From: Marinobacter fuscus
Lineage (GTDB): Bacteria > Pseudomonadota > Gammaproteobacteria > Pseudomonadales > Oleiphilaceae
DNA: 64,000 nucleotides
NCBI RefSeq assembly: GCF_003007675.1
Contig: NZ_PXNP01000020.1
Coordinates: 53,532-117,531 of the forward strand
Reading direction: 5' to 3'
Both the position numbers and the translations under genes were made by a program. The notes beneath the pieces were generated by a model, which saw nothing but the letters and a program-made list of their open reading frames with translations, was not told the origin of the DNA and made no database searches. Below, one piece after another: positions 1-7,647 of the stretch (position 1 is its first letter; each line of letters begins with the position of its first letter).

Positions 1-404
1 TGGGTAACGCTTTCTACCGCTTCGGCGATCTGCCGGGTAAGATTTTCTTGAATCTGCAGCCGCCGGGCATACATATCGACAATGCGGGCGAATTTAGATA
101 GGCCCAACACCTTGCCCTGGGGCAAGTAGGCAATGTGGCACTTGCCGATGAACGGCAGCATGTGGTGTTCGCACAGGCTGTAGAGCTCGATGTCCTGAAC
201 CACCACCATTTCATCCATGGCCGATTCGAATACCGCGTTGTTCACCAGCTCTTCCAGGTTTTGCTGGTAGCCATGGGTGAGAAACTGCATGGCCTTGGCG
301 GCTCGCTTGGGGGTGTCCTGAAGGCCTTCGCGCTGTGCGTTCTCGCCCAGCCCGGTGATTATGCTGCGGTAGTGGTCGGTCAGATCGTCAAGGGGTGCGT
401 ACAT
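1..404 (-). CDS. folE: GTP cyclohydrolase I, partial (C-terminus beyond window start)
   Basis: Reading the minus strand from the ATG at 404 gives 134 residues beginning [16 protein letters not shown] and running off the window edge without a stop. The family signature is clear: [20 protein letters not shown], with the zinc-binding Cys and His residues, then [18 protein letters not shown] and [14 protein letters not shown]. The enzyme converts GTP to 7,8-dihydroneopterin triphosphate, the first step of folate/pterin synthesis, in the cytoplasm. The protein usually has about 180-220 residues, so the last third, with the remaining active-site Cys, lies outside. A GGAAA sequence before the ATG is a weak ribosome site. 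In the 103-base gap to the next gene, a poor -35/-10 pair (TTGGAG, 17 bases, TTAAGC on the minus strand) is the only promoter candidate. Confidence 0.93.
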   Translation of the reverse strand, partial: MYAPLDDLTDHYRSIITGLGENAQREGLQDTPKRAAKAMQFLTHGYQQNLEELVNNAVFESAMDEMVVVQDIELYSLCEHHMLPFIGKCHIAYLPQGKVLGLSKFARIVDMYARRLQIQENLTRQIAEAVESVT

Positions 405-507
405 AGGGATTTCCGGTTTGGTGTTGCTGACAAAGGCCAAAGCTTAAGGGAAATGCACGGTTAACTCCAAACGATTACGCGATCCGGCGGTAAAAGGATC
501 AGTGCGC

Positions 508-1578
508 TCAGGCAGGGGCGACCTCATCGGGGGCATTGTCACCCGGCCCCAGGAGAGGCTCGGCCTGCAACGCTGCGTCGGGCCGTGACGCATTGACCAC
601 CTGATTGCGGCCCAGGGCTTTGGCCTGGTACAGGGCCTGGTCTGCCCGGTTCAGCCACACCGACCAGGTTTCACCCTGGCTGACCTCGGCCACGCTGGCG
701 CTGGCGGTCAGGGTAATGTCGTTCAAGAAGGGCCGGGCACTGATGCTGGTCAGAAGCTGGCGGGCCAGGCGGTCGGCGTCTTTGTGCCGGGTTTCCGGCA
801 GTACGATCATGAACTCTTCGCCCCCGATGCGGAACAACTGGTCGCTTTCGCGCAGCCGTTTGCGAAGGCGTTGGGCCATTTCTTTCAGCACCTTGTCGCC
901 CGCCAGGTGGCCCCAATGGTCGTTGATGCTTTTGAAGAAATCCAGGTCGATAAGCACCAGGCTGGACACCCGTTCATAGCGCTCGCGTATTTGTATCTGG
1001 GCATTCAGGATATCGGCCAGTTGTGAGCGGTTGAGACAGCCGGTGAGGGGGTCGGTGGTGGCGAGCCGGGTCAACTCGGCCTGCAGTCTGCCTACCAGCC
1101 AGGCAAAGATCATGGCAAACAGGCAGCTGAGCCCGAGCGAAAAAGTGATGCGCCAGAAATCCGCCTCGGGAAACTTGTAGAAGGCAACGACGGACATAAT
1201 CGAGAGGAACAGGCTGTTGAAGACAATGGCTTCTTTCAGGGGTAACAGAAAAAACAGGGCGATGGCCGCGGGGTAGGCCCAATAAAGCCCGGAATGGCCA
1301 TTGATGATGGTGGAATAGGTGGCACACACCACCGCAAGCAGCGGGAACAGGCGGCCCTTGAGAAAATAGGTGTCGCGCAGCCGGAGCAGGGCTATCACCA
1401 CCAGGGCGTTGCCACAAAACAGAATCAGCAGGGCGGACAGTAACGGATGCCCTTGCTTCCACTGCACCAGTACCAGCGGTGCGACGGCGATAAACGCCCA
1501 GAAATGCAGGTGATACACCAGTTGGCGCTTGAAACCGATGACCGCCAGAGTCGGATTGGTGGCCGTCGTATTCGGCAT
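508..1578 (-). CDS. membrane-anchored diguanylate cyclase (GGDEF)
   Basis: Predicted to make cyclic di-GMP from two GTP at the inner membrane. The N-terminal half has about six hydrophobic segments (for example FWAFIAVAPLVLV and LFCGNALVVIALL) and no recognisable sensor fold. The C-terminal half is a GGDEF domain with an intact active site (RIGGEEFMIVLPE). An RESD motif lies five residues before GGEEF, which is the RxxD inhibitory I-site, so product inhibition is expected. The start is uncertain: the ATG at 1578 (MPNTTATNPT) puts little before the first membrane segment but has no clear ribosome site; a GTG six codons upstream follows GGGGGCGG; an ATG at 1674 would add 32 poorly structured residues. 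It is transcribed alone, divergent from the phospholipase gene. The controlled process cannot be named. Confidence 0.85.
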   Translation of the reverse strand: MPNTTATNPTLAVIGFKRQLVYHLHFWAFIAVAPLVLVQWKQGHPLLSALLILFCGNALVVIALLRLRDTYFLKGRLFPLLAVVCATYSTIINGHSGLYWAYPAAIALFFLLPLKEAIVFNSLFLSIMSVVAFYKFPEADFWRITFSLGLSCLFAMIFAWLVGRLQAELTRLATTDPLTGCLNRSQLADILNAQIQIRERYERVSSLVLIDLDFFKSINDHWGHLAGDKVLKEMAQRLRKRLRESDQLFRIGGEEFMIVLPETRHKDADRLARQLLTSISARPFLNDITLTASASVAEVSQGETWSVWLNRADQALYQAKALGRNQVVNASRPDAALQAEPLLGPGDNAPDEVAPA

Positions 1579-1798
1579 GGCAAAAGGATTCACAATCCGC
1601 CCCCGGCAGGTACTGTCCGTAAATGAAATCAGTCTAGCATGAGGATGGCGCCTGCAAAGGAAAAACTGAATCATCGGTTCGCTTTTGCGCCGCTGGCCCG
1701 GCCATGATCAAAATTAGTTATCAACATGATGCAGCACTGTCATTGGCCTGTCGCCGTGCACTTCGATAAACTCCGGACACTTTTTTGGGGGACGTTTC

Positions 1799-2881
1799 AT
1801 GGCAACTATTCTCAGCCGCTCCCCGGCGTTGACGATTAAAGCCGGGCGTAGGGCATTGCAGCGATTGCAGCAGAAATCTCTGGGGCCGGAAGATGTCCAT
1901 GTGATTCCGGGGGCGGCCGGCGGCCCCAAAGCCCTGGGTATCTCCGGGCTCGACAAAGCGATCTTCGGCGACTGGTTGCCGCAGGTTCCCCAAGAGCGCG
2001 CGCTGATTGGCTCGTCGATCGGGAGCTGGCGGTTTGCTGCCATTGCCTCGTCTGATAACCCGAGAGCGCAGCTGAACCGGCTGGCGGAGTTATACACCAG
2101 CCAGCGCTTCAGCAAAGGGGTGCCGGCCGAAGAGGTTACCCGCAAAAGCGTGCTGTTTCTTGATGAGCTGCTGGGCGGCCGTGAAGAGGCCATTCTTGAG
2201 CACCCCTGGTACCGGTTGAATATTATGGTGGTGCGCAGCCTGGGGGCGCTGGCGCACGACACCCGCGGGCGTCTGGGTATGGGGCTGGCCCGGGCCATTA
2301 GTGCCAATATGGTGGGTCGGCAAAGGCTGGGCCGCTACATGGAGCGGGGCATTGTGTACGATGCCCGGCTGCCGACACCGGTGGCTGAATTGACGGATTT
2401 TCCCAGCCACCGGGTTGCCCTCAGCCGTGAAAACCTGTTGCCATCGCTGCTGGCCTCGGCGTCGATTCCTCTGGTCATGTCGGGTGTTCGAGACATTCCC
2501 GGGGCACCGGAAGGCGTTTACCGGGATGGCGGGCTGCTGGACTACCACCTGGATCTGCCTTACGAACAGCCCGGGGTGGTGTTGTATCCCCATTTCACCG
2601 ACAAGGTGGTTCCGGGCTGGTTTGATAAGACACTGCCCTGGCGCAAGGGCGATGCCGAACGGCTCCAGGATGTCATTCTGGTGGCACCATCGGCGGGTTA
2701 TCTCGCCAGCCTGCCGGATGGCAAGTTGCCGGATCGGAAAGACTTTGAGAAGTACCTGGGCGATGACGCCGGGCGGGAGCGGGCGTGGAAGTCCGCTATC
2801 GCCGAGAGCGAGCGCCTGGGTGATGAGTTTCTGGAGTTGCTGGCAACCGACCGGCTGCTGGATGTGGTTCAGCCTCTGTAG
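1799..2881 (+). CDS. patatin-like phospholipase family protein
   Basis: A 360-residue protein with the patatin catalytic dyad: a glycine-rich oxyanion segment near residues 38-42 (GAAGG), a nucleophile elbow of GxSxG form (IGSSIGSW, about residues 70-77), and the Asp motif YRDGGLLDYH near residue 245. Family members hydrolyse acyl esters of phospholipids or neutral lipids. No signal peptide or membrane segment is visible, so it is probably cytosolic or peripheral. The ATG follows GGGGGACG at good spacing. It converges on the PAS gene 16 bases downstream. Substrate and role are unknown; it does not look like the ExoU or PlpD type because no secretion or barrel domain is present. Confidence 0.8.
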   Translation: MATILSRSPALTIKAGRRALQRLQQKSLGPEDVHVIPGAAGGPKALGISGLDKAIFGDWLPQVPQERALIGSSIGSWRFAAIASSDNPRAQLNRLAELYTSQRFSKGVPAEEVTRKSVLFLDELLGGREEAILEHPWYRLNIMVVRSLGALAHDTRGRLGMGLARAISANMVGRQRLGRYMERGIVYDARLPTPVAELTDFPSHRVALSRENLLPSLLASASIPLVMSGVRDIPGAPEGVYRDGGLLDYHLDLPYEQPGVVLYPHFTDKVVPGWFDKTLPWRKGDAERLQDVILVAPSAGYLASLPDGKLPDRKDFEKYLGDDAGRERAWKSAIAESERLGDEFLELLATDRLLDVVQPL

Positions 2882-2897
2882 TCGGGCTCAGATGGGT

Positions 2898-3905
2898 TCA
2901 GTCTGGCGTGCTCCGCCGGATGGCGCTCAGGCGGAAGCCAGCAATTCCGGGCAGCGGGGTTTTGAGTGCCAGAACCCGGATAGTGACAGGCACTTCAGTG
3001 CCCTCGGTTTTGTGGTGCAGGGCCAGATCCGCTCTGGCGATAGCCGGTTCCTGGCGCGCGGTGCTCAGGAGTTCCCGGAAACGGTTCCGGTCGGCTTCTG
3101 TAACCAGGGTTTCGAAAGGCCAGTTCAGCAGATCCGCCGGTGCATAGCCCAGCATCTGGGCGGTTTCTGCAGAGATAAAACTGATCGTTTGCCGTTCATC
3201 CAGTTCGGCGATCAGGGCACCGCAAAGGCGCATCAGATCTCGGCTGCGGGTCTCACTGTCATTGAGCGCCTGTCTCAGGGCCGCCTTTTCTATCTGCAGA
3301 TGCTCCAGTTGCTGGTTGCCCTGCGCCAGTGCCTGCTGCTGGCGCCTGTGTTGATGCCGGGTAAGGCCGAGTTTCCGGCACAGCCAGAGTGCCAGGCCGC
3401 CTGCGAGCAGCGACAGCCCGGTGCCAGCAATGAGAATACGCCAGTACATGCGCCCGGCGGGCTGGTGTATCTGCCCGGCAGTCGGTGTTGTGGTGATCAT
3501 CCAGTGACGTTCGGGTAATCGGAGTTCGGTTCGCAGGGCCTCTGATAGCAGGGGCTGTTCAGCGCGCCCGGCAATCACCAGTGCGCGCTTGGTATGGCGG
3601 GCGAGGCTGTCGACACGGAGCTCTATGCCCGGCGGCAGATTCTCTGACAGTGTTCCGCTGACCCCGGCGGGCAGCGCGCTGCCCGGTTCGGACTGAACCC
3701 GTGCGGCCAGATTGGCGACCAGTGCCCGGTGGCTGGCCCGGTAGTTTTCCCGGCTGAGCTCCGTGAGCTGCTGGGCAACGGTGCCTGCCAGCAACAGGCT
3801 TGCCCCCCAACCGGCCAGGGTAACGACCAGTGGAATCCAAAGGGCAGGCCAAAAAGCCGGGCGGGCACGGCTCCGGCGTGTTGCGTGTTCAGTGGCGCCA
3901 TCCAT
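2898..3905 (-). CDS. membrane-anchored PAS-domain protein without output domain
   Basis: 335 residues. Two hydrophobic segments (about 18-44 and 155-177, the latter containing ILIAGTGLSLLAGGLALWLC) flank a periplasmic stretch of about 110 residues. A cytoplasmic linker with heptad-like Leu/Gln/Glu content (QQQALAQGNQQLEHLQIE) leads into a PAS fold (AQMLGYAPADLLNWPFETLV). The chain then ends without a kinase, GGDEF, EAL or methyl-accepting domain. The layout is that of the sensory half of a histidine kinase or cyclase, so it may act through a separate partner or be the remnant of a larger sensor. No frameshifted output domain is evident downstream, where the phospholipase gene ends on the opposite strand. 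Ligand unknown. Confidence 0.7.
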   Translation of the reverse strand: MDGATEHATRRSRARPAFWPALWIPLVVTLAGWGASLLLAGTVAQQLTELSRENYRASHRALVANLAARVQSEPGSALPAGVSGTLSENLPPGIELRVDSLARHTKRALVIAGRAEQPLLSEALRTELRLPERHWMITTTPTAGQIHQPAGRMYWRILIAGTGLSLLAGGLALWLCRKLGLTRHQHRRQQQALAQGNQQLEHLQIEKAALRQALNDSETRSRDLMRLCGALIAELDERQTISFISAETAQMLGYAPADLLNWPFETLVTEADRNRFRELLSTARQEPAIARADLALHHKTEGTEVPVTIRVLALKTPLPGIAGFRLSAIRRSTPD

Positions 3906-4004
3906 AGATCAGAGCGCTCCTGTTGGCGCGTTTACCATGGGTATGATGGCCTAACTTTAGTTCAGCCCGGTGGGAACGGAAAGCGATGCGCTGCCCGAAC
4001 GCGG

Positions 4005-4808
4005 CTATTTTCGCGCACTCGCGTAAACCAGCAGAAACACGGCAAAGGCGGTGACCACCACGGACGGACCGGCGGGTGTATCCAGATGCCAGGACAGCGA
4101 CAGACCGCCACCAACCGCAACCAGGCCGAACAGGATCGCCAGCAAGGTCATTTGTTCCGGGGTTCGGGCCAGGCGTCGGGCGGTGGCGGCAGGAATGATC
4201 AGCAAGGCGGTGATCAACAGAACGCCCACCATTTTCATGGCCACCGCAATCACCAGTGAGAACATCAGCATCAGCACCAGGCGCAGCCGTTCAACCGGAA
4301 TGCCCTCAACCCTGGCCAGTTCTTCGTGGATGGTACTCATCAACAGGCCGCGCCAGAGCACGGCCAGCAAGGCGAGCACAAATACCGCACCGCTGTAGAT
4401 CCACAGCAGATCTTGGCGGGTAACGGCCAGCAGATCTCCGAACAGCAGGCCGGTAAGATCCACCCGTACGTTCGGCATAAAGCTCAGCGCCACCAGACCA
4501 ATGGCCAGCGCGCTGTGGGCGAGAATGCCGAGCAGGGTATCGGTGGCGAGTGTCCGGGTACGGGACAGTGCCACCAGCACCAGAGCCACCGACACACAGG
4601 TGATGACCACACCCAGGTTCAAGGGCAACCGGATCAGGAAACTCAGGGCGATGCCCAGCAATGCCGAGTGGGCCAGGGTGTCGCCGAAATAGGCCAGACG
4701 GCGCCAGACCACAAAGCATCCCAGGGGCCCGGCCACCAGGGCCACACCGGCACCAGCCAGAAGCGCCCGCCAGAAAAAATCCCCGAGAATGGCGTTAATG
4801 ATGGTCAT
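4005..4808 (-). CDS. znuB: zinc ABC transporter membrane permease
   Basis: 267 residues from the ATG at 4808 (MTIINAILGDFFWRALLAG). An upstream in-frame extension is rejected because it falls inside znuC and this start gives the normal ABC-3 family length. About eight hydrophobic helices are visible, with the family-typical GCFVVWRRLAYFGDTLAHSA near the N-terminus and GIPVERLRL in a cytoplasmic loop. It forms the inner-membrane channel for Zn(II) delivered by a periplasmic ZnuA, powered by ZnuC. It overlaps the end of znuC by 14 bases, implying translational coupling. No znuA is present in the window, so the binding protein must be encoded elsewhere. Confidence 0.92.
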   Translation of the reverse strand: MTIINAILGDFFWRALLAGAGVALVAGPLGCFVVWRRLAYFGDTLAHSALLGIALSFLIRLPLNLGVVITCVSVALVLVALSRTRTLATDTLLGILAHSALAIGLVALSFMPNVRVDLTGLLFGDLLAVTRQDLLWIYSGAVFVLALLAVLWRGLLMSTIHEELARVEGIPVERLRLVLMLMFSLVIAVAMKMVGVLLITALLIIPAATARRLARTPEQMTLLAILFGLVAVGGGLSLSWHLDTPAGPSVVVTAFAVFLLVYASARK

Positions 4809-5568
4809 GCCCGCAGCCTCCGCCTGTGTCGCCTGCACCAACCACATCGCCGTGCAGATTGTGCCGGTGGTTGTGGTTGTGGTGATAAACCGCCAGGGAT
4901 TCGGCAACCTGATGGCCAAAGGTTTCGATAAAGGCCGGGTCTTTGGAGATGTCTTCTGGAAACCCACTGCAACAGACATGCTGGTTCAGGCAAATAACCT
5001 TGTCGGTGGCCGCCATCACCAGGTGCAGGTCATGGGAGATCATGATCACGCCACAGTGAAGTTCGTCTCTGAGCTCGCGGATCAGTTCATAAAGGGTGGC
5101 CTGGCCGTTGATGTCGACCCCCTGGGCGGGCTCGTCGAGTACCAGAAGATCCGGTTTACGCACCAGCGCCCGGGCCAGCAGCAGGCGTTGTCTTTCCCCA
5201 CCGGACAGATGATGAACCGACGCGCCGAGCAGATGGCTGACACCGGTGCGGCCGAGAGCCGAGGTACACTCGGCAAGGTTGTGGCCGCTCAACAGCATAA
5301 AGCGTTGCACGCTCAGGGGCAGCGTCGGCTCCAGGGTCAGGCGCTGAGGCACATAGCCGATCACCAGGTCGGCCGCCATCGCCAGTTGGCCACGGGTGGG
5401 CCTCTGGATGCCAAGAACGGTTTTGATCAGGGTGGTTTTGCCCGCGCCGTTCGGACCAATAACGGTAATGATGTCGCCCCGTTGCAGGCTCAGAGTTACA
5501 CGGTCTACCACCGCCCTGCCATCAAATTCTACTGAGACCGAATCCAGTTTAACCAGTGCCTCAGTCAT
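4795..5568 (-). CDS. znuC: zinc ABC transporter ATP-binding protein
   Basis: 257 residues from the ATG at 5568 (MTEALVKLDSVSVEF). Walker A is GPNGAGKTTLIKT, the ABC signature is LSGGERQRLLLAR, Walker B is LLVLDEPAQGVD, and the switch His is in MISHDLHLVM. It energises zinc import through ZnuB. The C-terminal end is rich in His (HHNHNHRHN, then GHDHH), a common feature of ZnuC that may bind zinc. The start overlaps the end of zur by 8 bases, so zur, znuC and znuB form a single coupled unit transcribed toward lower coordinates. Confidence 0.94.
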   Translation of the reverse strand: MTEALVKLDSVSVEFDGRAVVDRVTLSLQRGDIITVIGPNGAGKTTLIKTVLGIQRPTRGQLAMAADLVIGYVPQRLTLEPTLPLSVQRFMLLSGHNLAECTSALGRTGVSHLLGASVHHLSGGERQRLLLARALVRKPDLLVLDEPAQGVDINGQATLYELIRELRDELHCGVIMISHDLHLVMAATDKVICLNQHVCCSGFPEDISKDPAFIETFGHQVAESLAVYHHNHNHRHNLHGDVVGAGDTGGGCGHDHH

Positions 5569-6052
5569 GGTGGTTTGCCTGTTGGCAGCCAGGGCAAAGA
5601 CCGGCAATCTCGAGGGTAACCTCTTCCGGCTGGAAGGACTGATGCCGGGCTGCGGATTCGATAGCGTTGTTGAGTTCCGGACAAGCCAGCTCCAGGACTG
5701 TGCCGCAGTCACGGCAGATCAGGAAGCTGCCCCGGTGATACTCTCCGGCGTGGGCACACCCGATGAACGCGTTGAGCGACGCGATCCGATGCACAAGCCC
5801 GTGCTGCTGTAGAAAATCCAGTGCCCGGTAAACGGTGGGCGGCGCTGCGTTCTGGCCATCCTCACCGAGCCTGGCCAGCAATTCATAGGCACCCAGTGGT
5901 TTGTGGGCCTGCCAGATTAGCTCCAGAACCCGTTCGCGGATAGGCGTCAGGCGGGCGTTCTGTTTCCGGCAGATAGCCTGGGCATCGGCCAGGGCCTGGC
6001 TGACACAGGCATCGTGATTGTGCGGGCGGTAGGGCAGCGGGTGTTCCGGCAT
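5561..6052 (-). CDS. zur: zinc uptake regulator, Fur family
   Basis: 163 residues. The N-terminal winged helix (RLTPIRERVLELIWQAHKPL; then PPTVYRALDFLQQHGLVHRI) is typical of Fur/Zur. The dimerisation half carries two CxxC pairs (CRDCG and CPGC) for the structural zinc, and it ends in His residues. Zur with Zn(II) represses zinc-uptake genes. Placement as the first gene of an operon with znuC and znuB is the strongest reason to call Zur rather than Fur, and a Zur-box-like site lies about 20 bases upstream, so the operon is probably autoregulated. The ribosome site is AGGATG. Confidence 0.92.
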   Translation of the reverse strand: MPEHPLPYRPHNHDACVSQALADAQAICRKQNARLTPIRERVLELIWQAHKPLGAYELLARLGEDGQNAAPPTVYRALDFLQQHGLVHRIASLNAFIGCAHAGEYHRGSFLICRDCGTVLELACPELNNAIESAARHQSFQPEEVTLEIAGLCPGCQQANHHD

Positions 6053-6072
6053 GGCATGACATCCTGCAAAAT

Positions 6073-6093
6073 TTGAAACATTATAACATTAGC
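6073..6093 (-). promoter_or_regulatory. Zur-box-like operator overlapping the zur -10 box
   Basis: On the minus strand this reads GCTAATGTTATAATGTTTCA, sharing the AATGTTATAAT core with known enterobacterial Zur boxes. The TATAAT at 6080-6085 also serves as a -10 element, with CTGGCA at 6103-6108 as a 17-base-spaced, 4/6 match to the -35 consensus. Binding here would block RNA polymerase. The right half is a poor palindrome, so affinity is uncertain. Confidence 0.6.
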
Positions 6094-6118
6094 AGGGGGT
6101 GGTGCCAGCCGGGGTCGG

Positions 6119-6580
6119 TCAGGGCGAAACGGTCATCGCCAGTGATTCCAGAAACTCCAGGTTGGGAATCCACGCGGTTTCGCCGTCCACCTCTACCTGC
6201 ATCAGGTCGGCAGGGCCGGTATCGCCATCGAGTTGCCGGACTTGTTCTTCGTTCAGCCGGGTCTGGCTCGGGATACCCTGGGTAACCAGTGCCATGAAGG
6301 GGTGTTGGCTGTGCTGCTGGCCGATGGTGTTGAGTACGATGATTCGCCCGCGGCTGTCGCCGGGCACAATGAGCTTGCCGCCATTGGCCGCATCGTAGGA
6401 GATTACGGGCAGAGCCAGACCCCGCCAGTCCAGAAAGCCGATCAGCCAGTCTGGTGTATTGGTGCCTGCGTCTGTGCTGCTGAAATCCACCACCTCGGCA
6501 ATCGATACGTTAGGCAGCAGCAGCTGCCGATCCGAGACGGGGATCATCACGCAGGAGAGGGCTTGGCTGTTTTCGTTCAT
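6119..6580 (-). CDS. chpC: CheW-like adaptor of the Chp system
   Basis: 153 residues with a single CheW-like fold: PNVSIAEVVDFS near the N-terminus and WLIGFLDWRGLALPVISYD, matching the conserved NWRG..P.id region of CheW. It is the last gene of the Chp cluster, directly after chpB, which is the position of chpC in Pseudomonas aeruginosa. Family knowledge: ChpC and PilI couple receptors to the kinase ChpA; ChpC is thought to link additional receptors. It is transcribed with the upstream chp genes, with an 11-base gap after chpB. Confidence 0.85.
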   Translation of the reverse strand: MNENSQALSCVMIPVSDRQLLLPNVSIAEVVDFSSTDAGTNTPDWLIGFLDWRGLALPVISYDAANGGKLIVPGDSRGRIIVLNTIGQQHSQHPFMALVTQGIPSQTRLNEEQVRQLDGDTGPADLMQVEVDGETAWIPNLEFLESLAMTVSP

Positions 6581-6591
6581 TGCATGCTACC

Positions 6592-7647
6592 TCAGACGGA
6601 ATCCCGTTGTTGCCTGCTTCTGAGCAGACAGGTGTTCTCAATGGTTTTGACCAGTTCGGCCGCCAGCTGCTCCGGCGTGCCGGAAAAACTGCTGCACCCG
6701 GTTGCGGCGACGGACTCCGGCATTGAGCTGTTGCCGCAACTGTTGCTTTCCTGAACCCAGATCCGGCTGCCGTAGGCCTTGAGCATGGGGGCCGCGAGCG
6801 CACCGTCGTTGCCCATGCCGGAAAACAGAATGGCATGGCATTGTTTGCCGTAGGCGTCTGCTACGTTCAGCAGCACCTGGTCGATAGACGGGCCATAGGG
6901 GCCGGGCCAGGGTGTGTTTTTTTCGGCCAGTTTGCGTTGGCTGTCGAAAGCCCATTCCCGCTCTACCGGCAGCAGAACCACATCGCCGTTGCAAACCCGG
7001 TAGCCAGCCTCTGCCTTTTTCAGACTGTAGTGGGCGTGACGGCCCAGAACACGGGTCAGCACATCGGTAAAGTTTCCATCAATGTGCTGGGCGTAAACAA
7101 AGCCGACCGGTAAACCGGGCGGCAGGTGATCCAGAAATTTCTTGACCGCCGCCGGACCACCCAGTGACGCACCCAGAATCCAGACTTCCTCGGCCACCGA
7201 ACCCGGGGCGGCCGGAGCAATCCATCGGGGCAGTGCTGGCGGCGTGATGGTGCCGTTGTCTTCCGGTTCGGCCAGTTCCTCAAGAGTGTCTGCCGAGTCC
7301 AGCTGTTCCAGATGCCCCAGCTGTTTTTCCAGCTTGTCGAGTAACCGGCGTTCCCAGCGGAAATACTCGGTACTGCCCGGCTTCGGTGCCTGATCCACCC
7401 CGAACAGCACCGGTGCTTCGGTGTTGTCCAGCAGGTGATCCAGCAGCGCCGGATGGTCGGCCTCATCCAGCAGAGTTACCAGCCACAAACCGGCATCCGG
7501 AAAGGCCGGGTAGGCCATCAACCGTTCCGGGTCACCGCTGAAGCAGGCGGCCAGGCCGAACCTGGCGCAGGCCTCCTGCAACCGGTGCCTTTGCAGCACG
7601 ACATCCGATACGATCCCGATGCGCGGCCGTCCCTGGGCAGCGGTCAT
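6592..7647 (-). CDS. chpB: CheB-type chemoreceptor methylesterase
   Basis: 351 residues. The C-terminal esterase domain has the Ser (WILGASLGGPAAV), His (YAQHIDGNF) and Asp (FSGMGNDGALAAPM) of the CheB triad. It should remove methyl groups from PilJ glutamates, opposing PilK. The N-terminal 110 residues resemble a receiver in size but lack the usual acidic pair and the LxxD phospho-acceptor context (GIVSDVVLQRHRL; GLWLVTLLDEADH), so control by phosphorylation is doubtful. The start codon shares one base with the chpA stop (TAATG), indicating coupled translation. Confidence 0.9.
   Translation of the reverse strand: MTAAQGRPRIGIVSDVVLQRHRLQEACARFGLAACFSGDPERLMAYPAFPDAGLWLVTLLDEADHPALLDHLLDNTEAPVLFGVDQAPKPGSTEYFRWERRLLDKLEKQLGHLEQLDSADTLEELAEPEDNGTITPPALPRWIAPAAPGSVAEEVWILGASLGGPAAVKKFLDHLPPGLPVGFVYAQHIDGNFTDVLTRVLGRHAHYSLKKAEAGYRVCNGDVVLLPVEREWAFDSQRKLAEKNTPWPGPYGPSIDQVLLNVADAYGKQCHAILFSGMGNDGALAAPMLKAYGSRIWVQESNSCGNSSMPESVAATGCSSFSGTPEQLAAELVKTIENTCLLRSRQQRDSV

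Noticed and set aside
2415..3518. Plus-strand open frame spanning the end of the phospholipase and the PAS gene
   Set aside because: It overlaps two genes with convincing domains in other frames and has no motif of its own.
3729..4931. Several plus-strand frames opposite the PAS and znuB genes
   Set aside because: Gln/Gly-rich translations without motifs; the minus-strand genes explain the bases.
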